A stretch of DNA of 6,679 nucleotides from Treponema sp. (lineage in GTDB: Bacteria > Spirochaetota > Spirochaetia > Treponematales > Breznakiellaceae), in contig JAITON010000130.1 in the NCBI GenBank assembly GCA_031289935.1, positions 1-6,679 on the forward strand, given 5' to 3'. This document shows, piece after piece, positions 1 to 5,838 of the stretch (the first letter of the stretch is position 1; the number at the start of each line of letters is the position of its first letter). Position numbers and translations under genes: made by a program. Under the pieces are notes generated by a model. The model was given only the letters and a program-made list of their open reading frames with translations. It did no database searches and was not told the DNA's origin.

Positions 1-6
1 TGGAAG

Positions 7-34
7 TTGTTCGGAAACTGAGGTTTCCGAACAA
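7..34. repeat. Perfect 12-bp inverted repeat, possible terminator
   Basis: TTGTTCGGAAAC and GTTTCCGAACAA form perfect 12-bp arms around a 4-nt loop (TGAG on the plus strand). On the plus strand it is followed by a T-rich stretch (TTCTATTATCTATTTT), which suits a terminator for a gene entering from the left. On the minus strand, 184 bp past the GH39 stop, no T-run follows, so it is less convincing as the operon's terminator. It may also be a copy of a dispersed hairpin repeat. The remaining stretch to 217 holds no gene I can support. Confidence 0.7.
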
Positions 35-217
35 TTCTATTATCTATTTTAGAGTAGCTATGGAAATACGGGATATTTACGGTAACAGGGTATACGAAGT
101 CCGGGGCGTGTGTACGACATATACGGAAGCTGGACACAGACAATTTGCCGAAGTTGAGCTTGACACCTTACCCCCCGCCACCCTCTACCATGATCCTTGT
201 GGAAGGAGGGAGTTTCC

Positions 218-1846
218 TCATGGGCAGCCCCAGTACAGGGTTACCAGCGCTATTCCCATGGGCGGCAGGGTTACCGTCATCGTGAGTTCCCCCTCTGATT
301 GCTCAAAGGGCTGATCCTGCCGTACCAGTTCCGACGCCCCTTGTAAAGACAGAATCTCCGCTTTGCTCAGATACTCCGGGCTTCCCATCTTCTCCCAGAC
401 AGCCAGCGCGTTGGCATGTTCATCGTCAATGCGCTGGACCTCTGCCTTGACGCAGGGCCCGCCATGCCGGCGCCCGGTAAGGTTCAGCCGCACGGTCTCT
501 GTTTCTATGGGGTGCAGGAGTGAGTGATGGTTCACCAGTAAAAGCTGCAAGGCTCCGGTTTCCGGTTTATCTACCGCATAAATATCTACCGTGCCTTCGG
601 CATAACTCCGGGAGTAAATCGCTCCGCCGAGCTCATGCAGCAGTTGGAAGGCCCGGTAGGGGGCCTTGGGAATGCCGTGCTGGGTCATAAGGCCGTATTG
701 CCCGGAGAATGCCCGGCTGTCCTGGCCCTGTTCCTCAAAGACATCGCAGAAGGTCCAGAAGGCATAGCCCGCTACCAGGTCCCGTCCGTCCAGCACGGTC
801 TTGGCGATAAAGGAGGCGCCGAAGGGCCCGTCCGAGGGCAGCCCCGCCAGGCTCGACCACTCGGTGTAGTAGACCGGGAGCCCCTCCGCCTGGGCCACTG
901 CCCGCCGGGTCATCCCCGTCAATACGCCCCGGTCCACGCCCTCCCACAGGCGCTCCTGGAAAGCGGCATAAGCCTCAGCGAGTTTCTTCCGGGCATCGGG
1001 ATTGGCCATCAGCTCCGCCATCTTTTCAGGTTTCGACAGATCTCCCAGGGGGTTCTTGAGCTTGGCGCCCGCTGCGTGAGCGCCCGCTAGATTAGCGGCC
1101 GCTATATTAGCGGAATCTTCCACGCCGAAACCCAGTACCACGTCGGTGGGATACTGGTGGGTGCTGATGAAATCCAGCGGCGCGTTGTTCTTCCGGCAAA
1201 AACTGATGAACTCCGGTATCCAGGCGTTATTCGAGGTGGCCGGCCCTCCCACCCGCAGCAGAGGATCAGCCTGTTTGAGGGCCTGGGCCGTGGTCTTGTA
1301 GAGCTTGAAATACTCCGCCTGATCCGCCGCCCAGAAGCCTAAGGGGGAACCGGGGCCGCCCAGGTTGGGCTCGTTCCAGACCTCGAAGAACCACTGCCGG
1401 ACTTCCCCCAGACCATAGCGGTCAACGAGGTGCCTGGCAAACTCGCCGATGAACCAGGCCCACTGGCCGTAATCCTTGGGCGGGCTGGTGTTGCCCTTAT
1501 AGTGGAAAACCGTAGTTTTGCCGCTGGCAAAGACCGTGGGCATAAAGCCCAGTTCCACAAAGGGCTTCATGCCGATGGATAGCAGGAAGTCGAAGAGCTT
1601 GTCCACGTTGGTAAAGGAAAGCAGTATGTCGCCTCCAAACATGGTGGTATGGGCCACGCTCATGTCGTCGTCAAAAAGGCCGTGGAAGCGGACATAGCGG
1701 AAGCCGGTTTCCTGCCGGCACCGTTGCAGCATCTCCTGCCAGTCTGAGCGCAACGCGGTGGTGGCGTGGCAGCTTCCTACACAAAGCTCCCAGTACTTGT
1801 CCAGGGGGGCTTTTTCGCTCTGTACGTCAAGTTTGTACTCTTTCAT
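218..1846 (-). CDS. Glycoside hydrolase family 39, beta-xylosidase-like
   Basis: This 542-residue protein carries the GH39 signatures. The N-terminal block has VGSCHATTALRSDW (23-36) and GFRYVRFHGLFDDDM (48-62). The acid/base Glu is E159 in FFEVWNEPN. LDFISTHQYPTD (224-235) contributes to the active site, and the nucleophile is E329 in VYYTEWSS. AGYAFWTFCDVFEEQG (359-374) and HGIPKAPYRAFQLLHELG (390-407) close the barrel, and a C-terminal beta-sandwich follows. Bacterial GH39 enzymes are retaining exo-beta-xylosidases; related enzymes act on other glycosides. No signal peptide is visible, so it probably trims imported xylo-oligosaccharides in the cytoplasm. The two catalytic Glu are 170 residues apart, against 117 in Thermoanaerobacterium XynB (E160/E277, from memory). 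This implies an Ala- and Lys-rich insertion at about 245-300. The gene is the last of the visible run, 53 bp after the SASA esterase. Confidence 0.92.
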   Translation of the reverse strand: MKEYKLDVQSEKAPLDKYWELCVGSCHATTALRSDWQEMLQRCRQETGFRYVRFHGLFDDDMSVAHTTMFGGDILLSFTNVDKLFDFLLSIGMKPFVELGFMPTVFASGKTTVFHYKGNTSPPKDYGQWAWFIGEFARHLVDRYGLGEVRQWFFEVWNEPNLGGPGSPLGFWAADQAEYFKLYKTTAQALKQADPLLRVGGPATSNNAWIPEFISFCRKNNAPLDFISTHQYPTDVVLGFGVEDSANIAAANLAGAHAAGAKLKNPLGDLSKPEKMAELMANPDARKKLAEAYAAFQERLWEGVDRGVLTGMTRRAVAQAEGLPVYYTEWSSLAGLPSDGPFGASFIAKTVLDGRDLVAGYAFWTFCDVFEEQGQDSRAFSGQYGLMTQHGIPKAPYRAFQLLHELGGAIYSRSYAEGTVDIYAVDKPETGALQLLLVNHHSLLHPIETETVRLNLTGRRHGGPCVKAEVQRIDDEHANALAVWEKMGSPEYLSKAEILSLQGASELVRQDQPFEQSEGELTMTVTLPPMGIALVTLYWGCP

Positions 1847-1854
1847 TTGGTTTG

Positions 1855-1860
1855 CTCCTT
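1855..1860 (-). promoter_or_regulatory. Ribosome binding site of the GH39 gene
   Basis: AAGGAG on the minus strand is 8 nt upstream of the ATG at 1846 and supports that start. Confidence 0.75.
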
Positions 1861-1887
1861 CATTTTAACACTCATCGAATATATTAA

Positions 1888-1906
1888 CCGGTACATTTTC
1901 TACCGG
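1888..1906. repeat. Short inverted repeat over the esterase stop codon
   Basis: CCGGTA and TACCGG form 6-bp arms around a 7-nt loop, with the TAG stop of the SASA esterase gene inside. On the minus strand it is followed by AT-rich sequence without a clean T-run, so it is a weak hairpin at best, not a clear terminator. Confidence 0.3.
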
Positions 1907-3444
1907 ACTATCATGCGGAAGGGCTTTGCGGGAAGCCCGGCGCTGTTATAGAGGTTCACCTCCGTGTAGTTCTCCCAGGCAAAGCGGATATCCACGGATT
2001 TTGCCGTCTCAAGCCCGTCGATCCTGCACCGGACCTCATTTCCTGCAACAGTACAACCGCGGGCTTCAATACAATTTTCGTCCAGCATGAACTTAAGGGA
2101 TTTAAGCGCGTATCCCTTAACGGTTAATCCCCGGCCGGCATGACGGAAGCTGATGACCAGCTCGCCATCGCTGATGATTGCAGTCTCAGCCTCCGGGGAC
2201 TCAGAGAGCAGGTCAAGACCATAGACCTTGCCCAGGGCCAGCAGGGCTAACCGCTCCCCCACGGGGCGTTTGTGTTTCGGGTGGACATCCAGCCGGGAAC
2301 CCCAATCCATGATGCTTGCCATGTAAGTTCCGGGGACTGTTTTGGAAACGATTTCCTGCTGTTCCCGAACCAGATAAAAATCAGTTCCAGGAATCCCCAG
2401 CCACTGTTCAAAGGGGGCAAGCTGCACAAAAATGAAAGGCAGATCCTCGCCCCAGGCGTAACGCCAGCAGCGGATCAGGGCCGAAAAGAGGCGGGCATAA
2501 CGGCTCGCTTTGACGTTGTCAGTTTCTCCCTGGTACCATATAACCCCCCGGGCGGAAAAACCCGCAATCCTGCTCAACATGGTATGATACAATCCCGCCG
2601 GACGGTTCTCGCTCAGGGGGCCGATGACCGGCAGAACCGCGGCTGAGCCTTTCAGCATTGTGCCGATAAACGCCGTAAGCCGGGGACCGGGAGTATTCTT
2701 CATAATCCATGCCATGAGCCTCTTTGCCAGGGGATTCTCCGTGATATGCCGTTGCTTCTTATCCCGTTCCAGGTATTGCCGCATATCCAGTTTTGCAAGC
2801 CCCTGGCGGTAGTCATCAAGATAGATCCGCAGCTCCTCGTCCTCAGCGAGGAAGCGCTCGTCCATCCATGCGGCGGCGGAGCTTCCTCCGAAGCTGCATC
2901 CCACAATTCCGATAGGCATATCCGGGTACTGTTTCCGGAGCCTTAGGGCAAAGTAAAGGGCTACGGCGGAAAAGCAGGGCGCCTCCTCAGGCGTAAATCT
3001 CCGCCAGACCCCAAAGGCGCTCAGGTCGGTTTCCCTTTCCTGCCCTTCAAATTTGATCCTCGGCGTCTCATAATAGCGAATATACCCGTCATCCGCCCCG
3101 GCGATCACGGCCTTTGCTTCGGCATCGTACTTGAGGATAAATTCCATGTTGGATTGCCCGCCGGCGATCCAGAGCTCCCCTACCGCTGTATGGGAAAAGC
3201 GCAGGGGTTCTGCCGTGTCTTCACCGGCGATCTCCAGACACATATCCTTCTGGGCAGGCATGGCCGGGAGCTGGGCCTTCCATTCGCCCGCCCCTGCCTG
3301 GACTCTGGCCGCTTCCCGGCCATCAATAAGGAAGCGCAGGGTTTGCGCCCTTTGACTTTTCCCCCAGATAGCCACGGGTTTGTCCCGCTGCAAGACCATG
3401 TGATCAGCAAAAATACCGGCAACAGAAAAACTGCGATTCGTCAT
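1900..3444 (-). CDS. SASA-domain (sialate O-acetylesterase-like) carbohydrate esterase
   Basis: The protein has 514 residues from the ATG at 3444, or 516 from 3450; numbering below is from 3450. It opens with FADHMVLQRDKPVAIWG (14-30), the beta-sandwich start typical of sialate O-acetylesterase-like proteins. The SGNH-type catalytic domain follows: nucleophile Ser100 in WIAGGQSNMEF, IGIVGCSFGGSSAAAWM (180-196), VIWYQGETDN (303-312), and catalytic Asp388/His390 in RLDVHP. No signal peptide is visible, so a cytoplasmic role is likely. Relatives remove O-acetyl groups from sialic acid, but others in plant-polysaccharide loci act on acetylated xylan or oligosaccharides. Between GH30 and GH39 the second role is favoured; no sialic acid genes are present in this window. 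The gene is probably coupled to GH30 (4-10 nt gap). GH39 follows after 53 bp. Confidence 0.88.
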   Translation of the reverse strand: MTNRSFSVAGIFADHMVLQRDKPVAIWGKSQRAQTLRFLIDGREAARVQAGAGEWKAQLPAMPAQKDMCLEIAGEDTAEPLRFSHTAVGELWIAGGQSNMEFILKYDAEAKAVIAGADDGYIRYYETPRIKFEGQERETDLSAFGVWRRFTPEEAPCFSAVALYFALRLRKQYPDMPIGIVGCSFGGSSAAAWMDERFLAEDEELRIYLDDYRQGLAKLDMRQYLERDKKQRHITENPLAKRLMAWIMKNTPGPRLTAFIGTMLKGSAAVLPVIGPLSENRPAGLYHTMLSRIAGFSARGVIWYQGETDNVKASRYARLFSALIRCWRYAWGEDLPFIFVQLAPFEQWLGIPGTDFYLVREQQEIVSKTVPGTYMASIMDWGSRLDVHPKHKRPVGERLALLALGKVYGLDLLSESPEAETAIISDGELVISFRHAGRGLTVKGYALKSLKFMLDENCIEARGCTVAGNEVRCRIDGLETAKSVDIRFAWENYTEVNLYNSAGLPAKPFRMIVR

Positions 3445-3450
3445 TTCCAT

Positions 3451-3456
3451 ACCCCT
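3451..3456 (-). promoter_or_regulatory. Ribosome binding site that decides the SASA esterase start
   Basis: AGGGGT on the minus strand overlaps the TAG stop of the GH30 gene. It is only 1 nt from the ATG at 3450 but 7 nt from the in-frame ATG at 3444. Normal spacing therefore favours 3444 as the real start. Confidence 0.55.
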
Positions 3457-4921
3457 AAGGCTCTATCACTATCGTCGCGATAGTATGGGCCGCCAGGGAT
3501 ACCCGCAGTATCTGACCCATCACCCGCAGCGCCGCCACGGCGTCGTCATGCCCCTTGTTTAGCAGCACCGCTATCAGCGCGCCATCGGGGTTTTTCACCG
3601 CCGTCATTTCGAAAGCGTCACTGTAGCGGCTGAAGCCGATACGTTTCGCGCCGGGGCGGATATACTGGGCAAAGTGGGCCACATAGTGATGGATGAGGTT
3701 GGTCCTGAAGGAGCCGTCGCCCTGGGCTATCATTCCCGCAGCGAACCCGCCCGGTACATGCCGCGGCCCGCCTGCTTCGTCCACAATCAGGTTCCAGTCT
3801 ATCCAGCGCCGGGTCCCCGCGTTGAGGTCGCCGATGAGCTCATGGGCATACCGCACCGCGTCCTCATAATCCACCGCCCCCGCTGTCTTGGGCGACGGCG
3901 GCAGAAAGGGCAGCCCCATACCGGCCACGCCCGGCTTGTGCAGGGGGCAGCACTCGGAGTGCATCAGAACTTTACCGGGGAATCTTTCCCCCAGCATTTG
4001 TACCGCCTCAAAGTGATCTCCCGAGTACCAGTGAAAGGCGATGCCCGCTATCTGCCCGGCGGTGGTCTCGTCGATTACCCCCAGGGCCCGTTCCAGCGCC
4101 CGCTCCTTGTTGTGGTCCCAGATAAAGATCCCCACACTCTCCGCCAGGGCCGCCCGCTGGAGAGCGGGGTAGAGATGGTCCCGGAGAAAGACCTTTTCCT
4201 CCTCTGCGGTCCATACGCAGCTATCCCACATGGTGGCCGCCCCTGCCTCGTTCTGAATGGAGAGCATGGTTACCGGAATTCCCTCGTCCCGGTATGCCTG
4301 CACGTACTTTACCAGATACCGGGCCCAGGAACCGTAATATTCCGGTTTGAGGCTACCGCCGTAACAGCGGCTGGGTTCTTTGGAGGGGCCCTTAATCCCC
4401 AGGAAGCCGCCGTAGACCGCCATATCGTTGTTCATGTCCGGCGGTGTTTTCCAGCAGGCCGGCGGCGACCAGGGACTGAGCAGCACCGATAGTGATTCGG
4501 TCGACAAAGCCATGGCCTCCTTGAGCATGGGAATGACGTACAACTTGTCCCGCTTGATGGAGAAACTTGCCAGTTCGGGGTCCGCCAGGGGATCCTCTAC
4601 GGCCTGATACTCCTCCAGGGAATAATCGCAGCTATCGATGGAGACCCGGACAAACTTGATCCCCAGGCCGCCAGGGCCGAAAAACGCGGACAGGGCCCGT
4701 TTCCGGGTCCCGCTTTCCATGCGGGAAAAGAGCCAGGCCGCCGATTCGGTCATAGCCCCGCCAAAACCATCGATGGTCTGATACTCCCAATCGGGGTACA
4801 GGTTTACTACCGATGATTCCACCTGTTGTTTTTCCGCCGCTTCCGGCGTTACCGGCGCTTCCCGGGTGGTCTGAATAGCCTCGCCATCGGCCGCGAAACT
4901 GCTTATCTGTATACACTGCAT
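3455..4921 (-). CDS. Glycoside hydrolase family 30 enzyme (glucosylceramidase-like fold)
   Basis: This 488-residue protein has the length of a complete GH30 catalytic barrel plus its beta-sandwich. The N-terminal part carries YQTIDGFGGAMTESAAW (about 47-63), the family's opening strand. LLSPWSPPACWK (147-158) forms part of the active-site wall. The acid/base Glu is E225 in SIQNEA, and the nucleophile is E323 in MHSECC. The downstream IDWNLIVDEAGGPRHVPGG block (374-392) is also typical. GH30 enzymes are retaining beta-glycosidases acting on xylosides, glucosides, beta-1,6-glucan, galactan or glucuronoxylan, depending on subfamily; the subfamily cannot be settled by eye. No signal peptide or membrane segment is visible (the first 40 residues are polar), so it is probably cytoplasmic and acts on imported oligosaccharides. 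Its stop is 4 nt before the first ATG of the next esterase gene, which indicates an operon. Confidence 0.9.
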   Translation of the reverse strand: MQCIQISSFAADGEAIQTTREAPVTPEAAEKQQVESSVVNLYPDWEYQTIDGFGGAMTESAAWLFSRMESGTRKRALSAFFGPGGLGIKFVRVSIDSCDYSLEEYQAVEDPLADPELASFSIKRDKLYVIPMLKEAMALSTESLSVLLSPWSPPACWKTPPDMNNDMAVYGGFLGIKGPSKEPSRCYGGSLKPEYYGSWARYLVKYVQAYRDEGIPVTMLSIQNEAGAATMWDSCVWTAEEEKVFLRDHLYPALQRAALAESVGIFIWDHNKERALERALGVIDETTAGQIAGIAFHWYSGDHFEAVQMLGERFPGKVLMHSECCPLHKPGVAGMGLPFLPPSPKTAGAVDYEDAVRYAHELIGDLNAGTRRWIDWNLIVDEAGGPRHVPGGFAAGMIAQGDGSFRTNLIHHYVAHFAQYIRPGAKRIGFSRYSDAFEMTAVKNPDGALIAVLLNKGHDDAVAALRVMGQILRVSLAAHTIATIVIEP

Positions 4922-4928
4922 ACCGTTA

Positions 4929-4934
4929 CCTCCC
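4929..4934 (-). promoter_or_regulatory. Ribosome binding site of the GH30 gene
   Basis: GGGAGG on the minus strand is 7 nt upstream of the ATG at 4921. It supports that start and indicates that GH30 can be translated independently of the SGNH gene 192 bp upstream. Confidence 0.75.
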
Positions 4935-4935
4935 T

Positions 4936-4962
4936 ATTATAATCCATGATACATTCCTTCAA
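4936..4962 (-). promoter_or_regulatory. Possible sigma-70-type promoter before the GH30 gene
   Basis: On the minus strand a perfect TATAAT lies at 4941-4936. A TTGAAG (four of six matches to TTGACA) lies 15 bp upstream at 4962-4957, so the spacer is shorter than the usual 16-18. The box ends 2 nt before the ribosome binding site, so a start about 7 nt downstream would cut into that site. Either the TATAAT is fortuitous, or initiation gives an almost leaderless mRNA. Confidence 0.3.
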
Positions 4963-4967
4963 AACGA

Positions 4968-5136
4968 GCTCTAGTCCCCTATTATAGAGGCTCTAGCCGA
5001 CCACTATAGAGGCTCTAGTAGCCCACTATAGAGGCTATAGTCCCCTACTATAGAGGTTCTAGCCGCCCACTATAGGGGCTCTAGTAGCCCGCTATAGAGG
5101 CCCCGGTCCCCCACTATAGAAGCTCTGGCCCAGAGC
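4968..5136. repeat. 22-bp tandem repeat array with 66-bp higher-order period
   Basis: Read on the plus strand, TATAG-anchored units begin at 4983, 5005, 5027, 5049, 5071, 5093 and 5115, exactly 22 bp apart. A decayed partial unit lies before them (4968-4982). The unit is TATAGAGGCTCTAG, then a variable triplet, then a five-base tail near CCCAC. From the partial unit onward the triplets run tcc, ccg, tag, tcc, ccg, tag, tcc, ccc, so the real period is 66 bp (three 22-mers). Positions 4975-5026 and 5041-5092 differ at 5 of 52 bases. Every internal junction except the first reads CTATAG, a perfect palindrome. The central TAGAG-G-CTCTA dyad is exact in units 1 and 2 and degraded in the others. 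The last unit overlaps the 3' end of the SGNH gene. Possible roles are an operator array, an mRNA processing or stability element, or a simple expanded minisatellite; the sequence does not decide. Confidence 0.93.
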
Positions 5137-5824
5137 CTGAGGCCTCACGGAGCGCGTTCTTGATAAGGGGCCCCCAAATATCCCGGCCGTCCCGGTTAAG
5201 GTGGATGCCGTCTTTCACATAAAGCTCCGGCCTGAACCCGCCTTGGGGGGTCATCAGATCCCCGGTGGCGTCAACAAAGATCATGCGCTCATGGGTGTCG
5301 CAATAGTCCCGCAAAAAAGCGTTAACCCTATCGCTGTCGGCCCAATGGCCGGCCCTACCGGGCAGGGGCAGCATGGACAGCACCACAAACACAGCGCCCG
5401 GCAGATGCTCCCGGAAGGTGGTATACATCTTGGTTTTATTGGCATAGACTTCTTCCAGAGTCATGCCGATTACAAAATCATTGGAGCCGCTCTGAAAAAC
5501 CACGATCTGAGGCTGATAGGAATACAGGCCCTGGTCCGCATACTTCATCATATCATTATCCGTAGATCCGCCAAACCCGTGGTTTTGAACGATAAAGGGC
5601 AGCATATCCTGCTCCAGATCCTTCCACAGGGTAAAGTTTGAAGCGCCGTAGAAAATGATCTCGCCCATAGGGCGGTTCCGGTATTGCCGGTTGATACGGA
5701 TCATACTAAGCCCCTGGAATGGTCCCATGCCCTCCCAGCCGATATACACGAAGAAAACCGCCGCTAAAAGAACCACCGCCGCAGCGAACACAATTAATGC
5801 TGCCCGAACCCACGTAAAGCTCAT
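5114..5824 (-). CDS. Membrane-anchored SGNH/GDSL-family hydrolase
   Basis: This 236-residue protein has an N-terminal hydrophobic segment at about residues 8-28 (run of A, V, L, I and F) after MSFTWVR. That fits a single membrane anchor or uncleaved signal with the catalytic domain outside the cytoplasmic membrane. The SGNH blocks are in order: block I FYGASNFTLW (Ser62; Ala replaces the Asp of GDS), block II NHGFGGS (Gly84), block III QSGSNDF (Asn115) and block V DGIHLN (Asp205, His208). All four expected catalytic and oxyanion residues are present. The family includes lipases, acyl-protein and carbohydrate esterases; beside glycosidases and a second esterase, a carbohydrate deacylase is most likely, but the substrate is not shown. 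The start is set by AAGGAGG 7 nt upstream. The stop codon and the last codons (GPELL) lie inside the final unit of the 22-bp repeat array, so the C-terminal tail is partly repeat-encoded. Confidence 0.85.
   Translation of the reverse strand: MSFTWVRAALIVFAAAVVLLAAVFFVYIGWEGMGPFQGLSMIRINRQYRNRPMGEIIFYGASNFTLWKDLEQDMLPFIVQNHGFGGSTDNDMMKYADQGLYSYQPQIVVFQSGSNDFVIGMTLEEVYANKTKMYTTFREHLPGAVFVVLSMLPLPGRAGHWADSDRVNAFLRDYCDTHERMIFVDATGDLMTPQGGFRPELYVKDGIHLNRDGRDIWGPLIKNALREASGSGPELL
5122..5136. repeat. 15-bp palindrome at the 3' end of the SGNH gene
   Basis: GCTCTGG-C-CCAGAGC has 7-bp arms around a single base. As RNA it can form a 6-bp stem with a 3-nt loop. It sits just before the SGNH stop codon, in the last and most divergent unit of the 22-bp array. 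No T-run follows, so it is not a typical intrinsic terminator. Confidence 0.6.
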
Positions 5825-5831
5825 AACCCCG

Positions 5832-5838
5832 CCTCCTT
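5832..5838 (-). promoter_or_regulatory. Ribosome binding site of the SGNH hydrolase, overlapping the upstream stop
   Basis: On the minus strand AAGGAGG lies 7 nt before the ATG at 5824. Its two leading A residues are part of the TAA stop of the upstream esterase. This strong site fixes the SGNH start and suggests translational coupling between the two genes. Confidence 0.8.

Noticed and set aside
1..171. Minus-strand frame open from about 171 to the left edge
   Set aside because: It lacks an ATG and a ribosome binding site and reads straight through the 12-bp hairpin; the openness is explained by short length.
160..188. Plus-strand promoter starting with TTGACA at 160
   Set aside because: No acceptable -10 box is found 16-18 bp downstream, and no plus-strand gene follows.
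60..314. Plus-strand 84-residue open frame beside and overlapping the GH39 3' end
   Set aside because: There is no ribosome binding site before the ATG at 60, no recognisable family, and about 97 bp run antisense to the well-supported GH39 C-terminus.
1888..1906. Intrinsic terminator after the SASA esterase
   Set aside because: The stem is only 6 bp with a 7-nt loop, and no T-run follows on the minus strand.
3674..4492. 272-residue plus-strand open frame
   Set aside because: It lies wholly antisense to the GH30 gene, whose catalytic motifs are intact; the frame shows no family signature and is a product of GC-rich codon bias.
4968..5136. CRISPR array
   Set aside because: Units are 22 bp head to tail with only a three-base variable part that itself cycles; there are no unique spacers and no cas genes.
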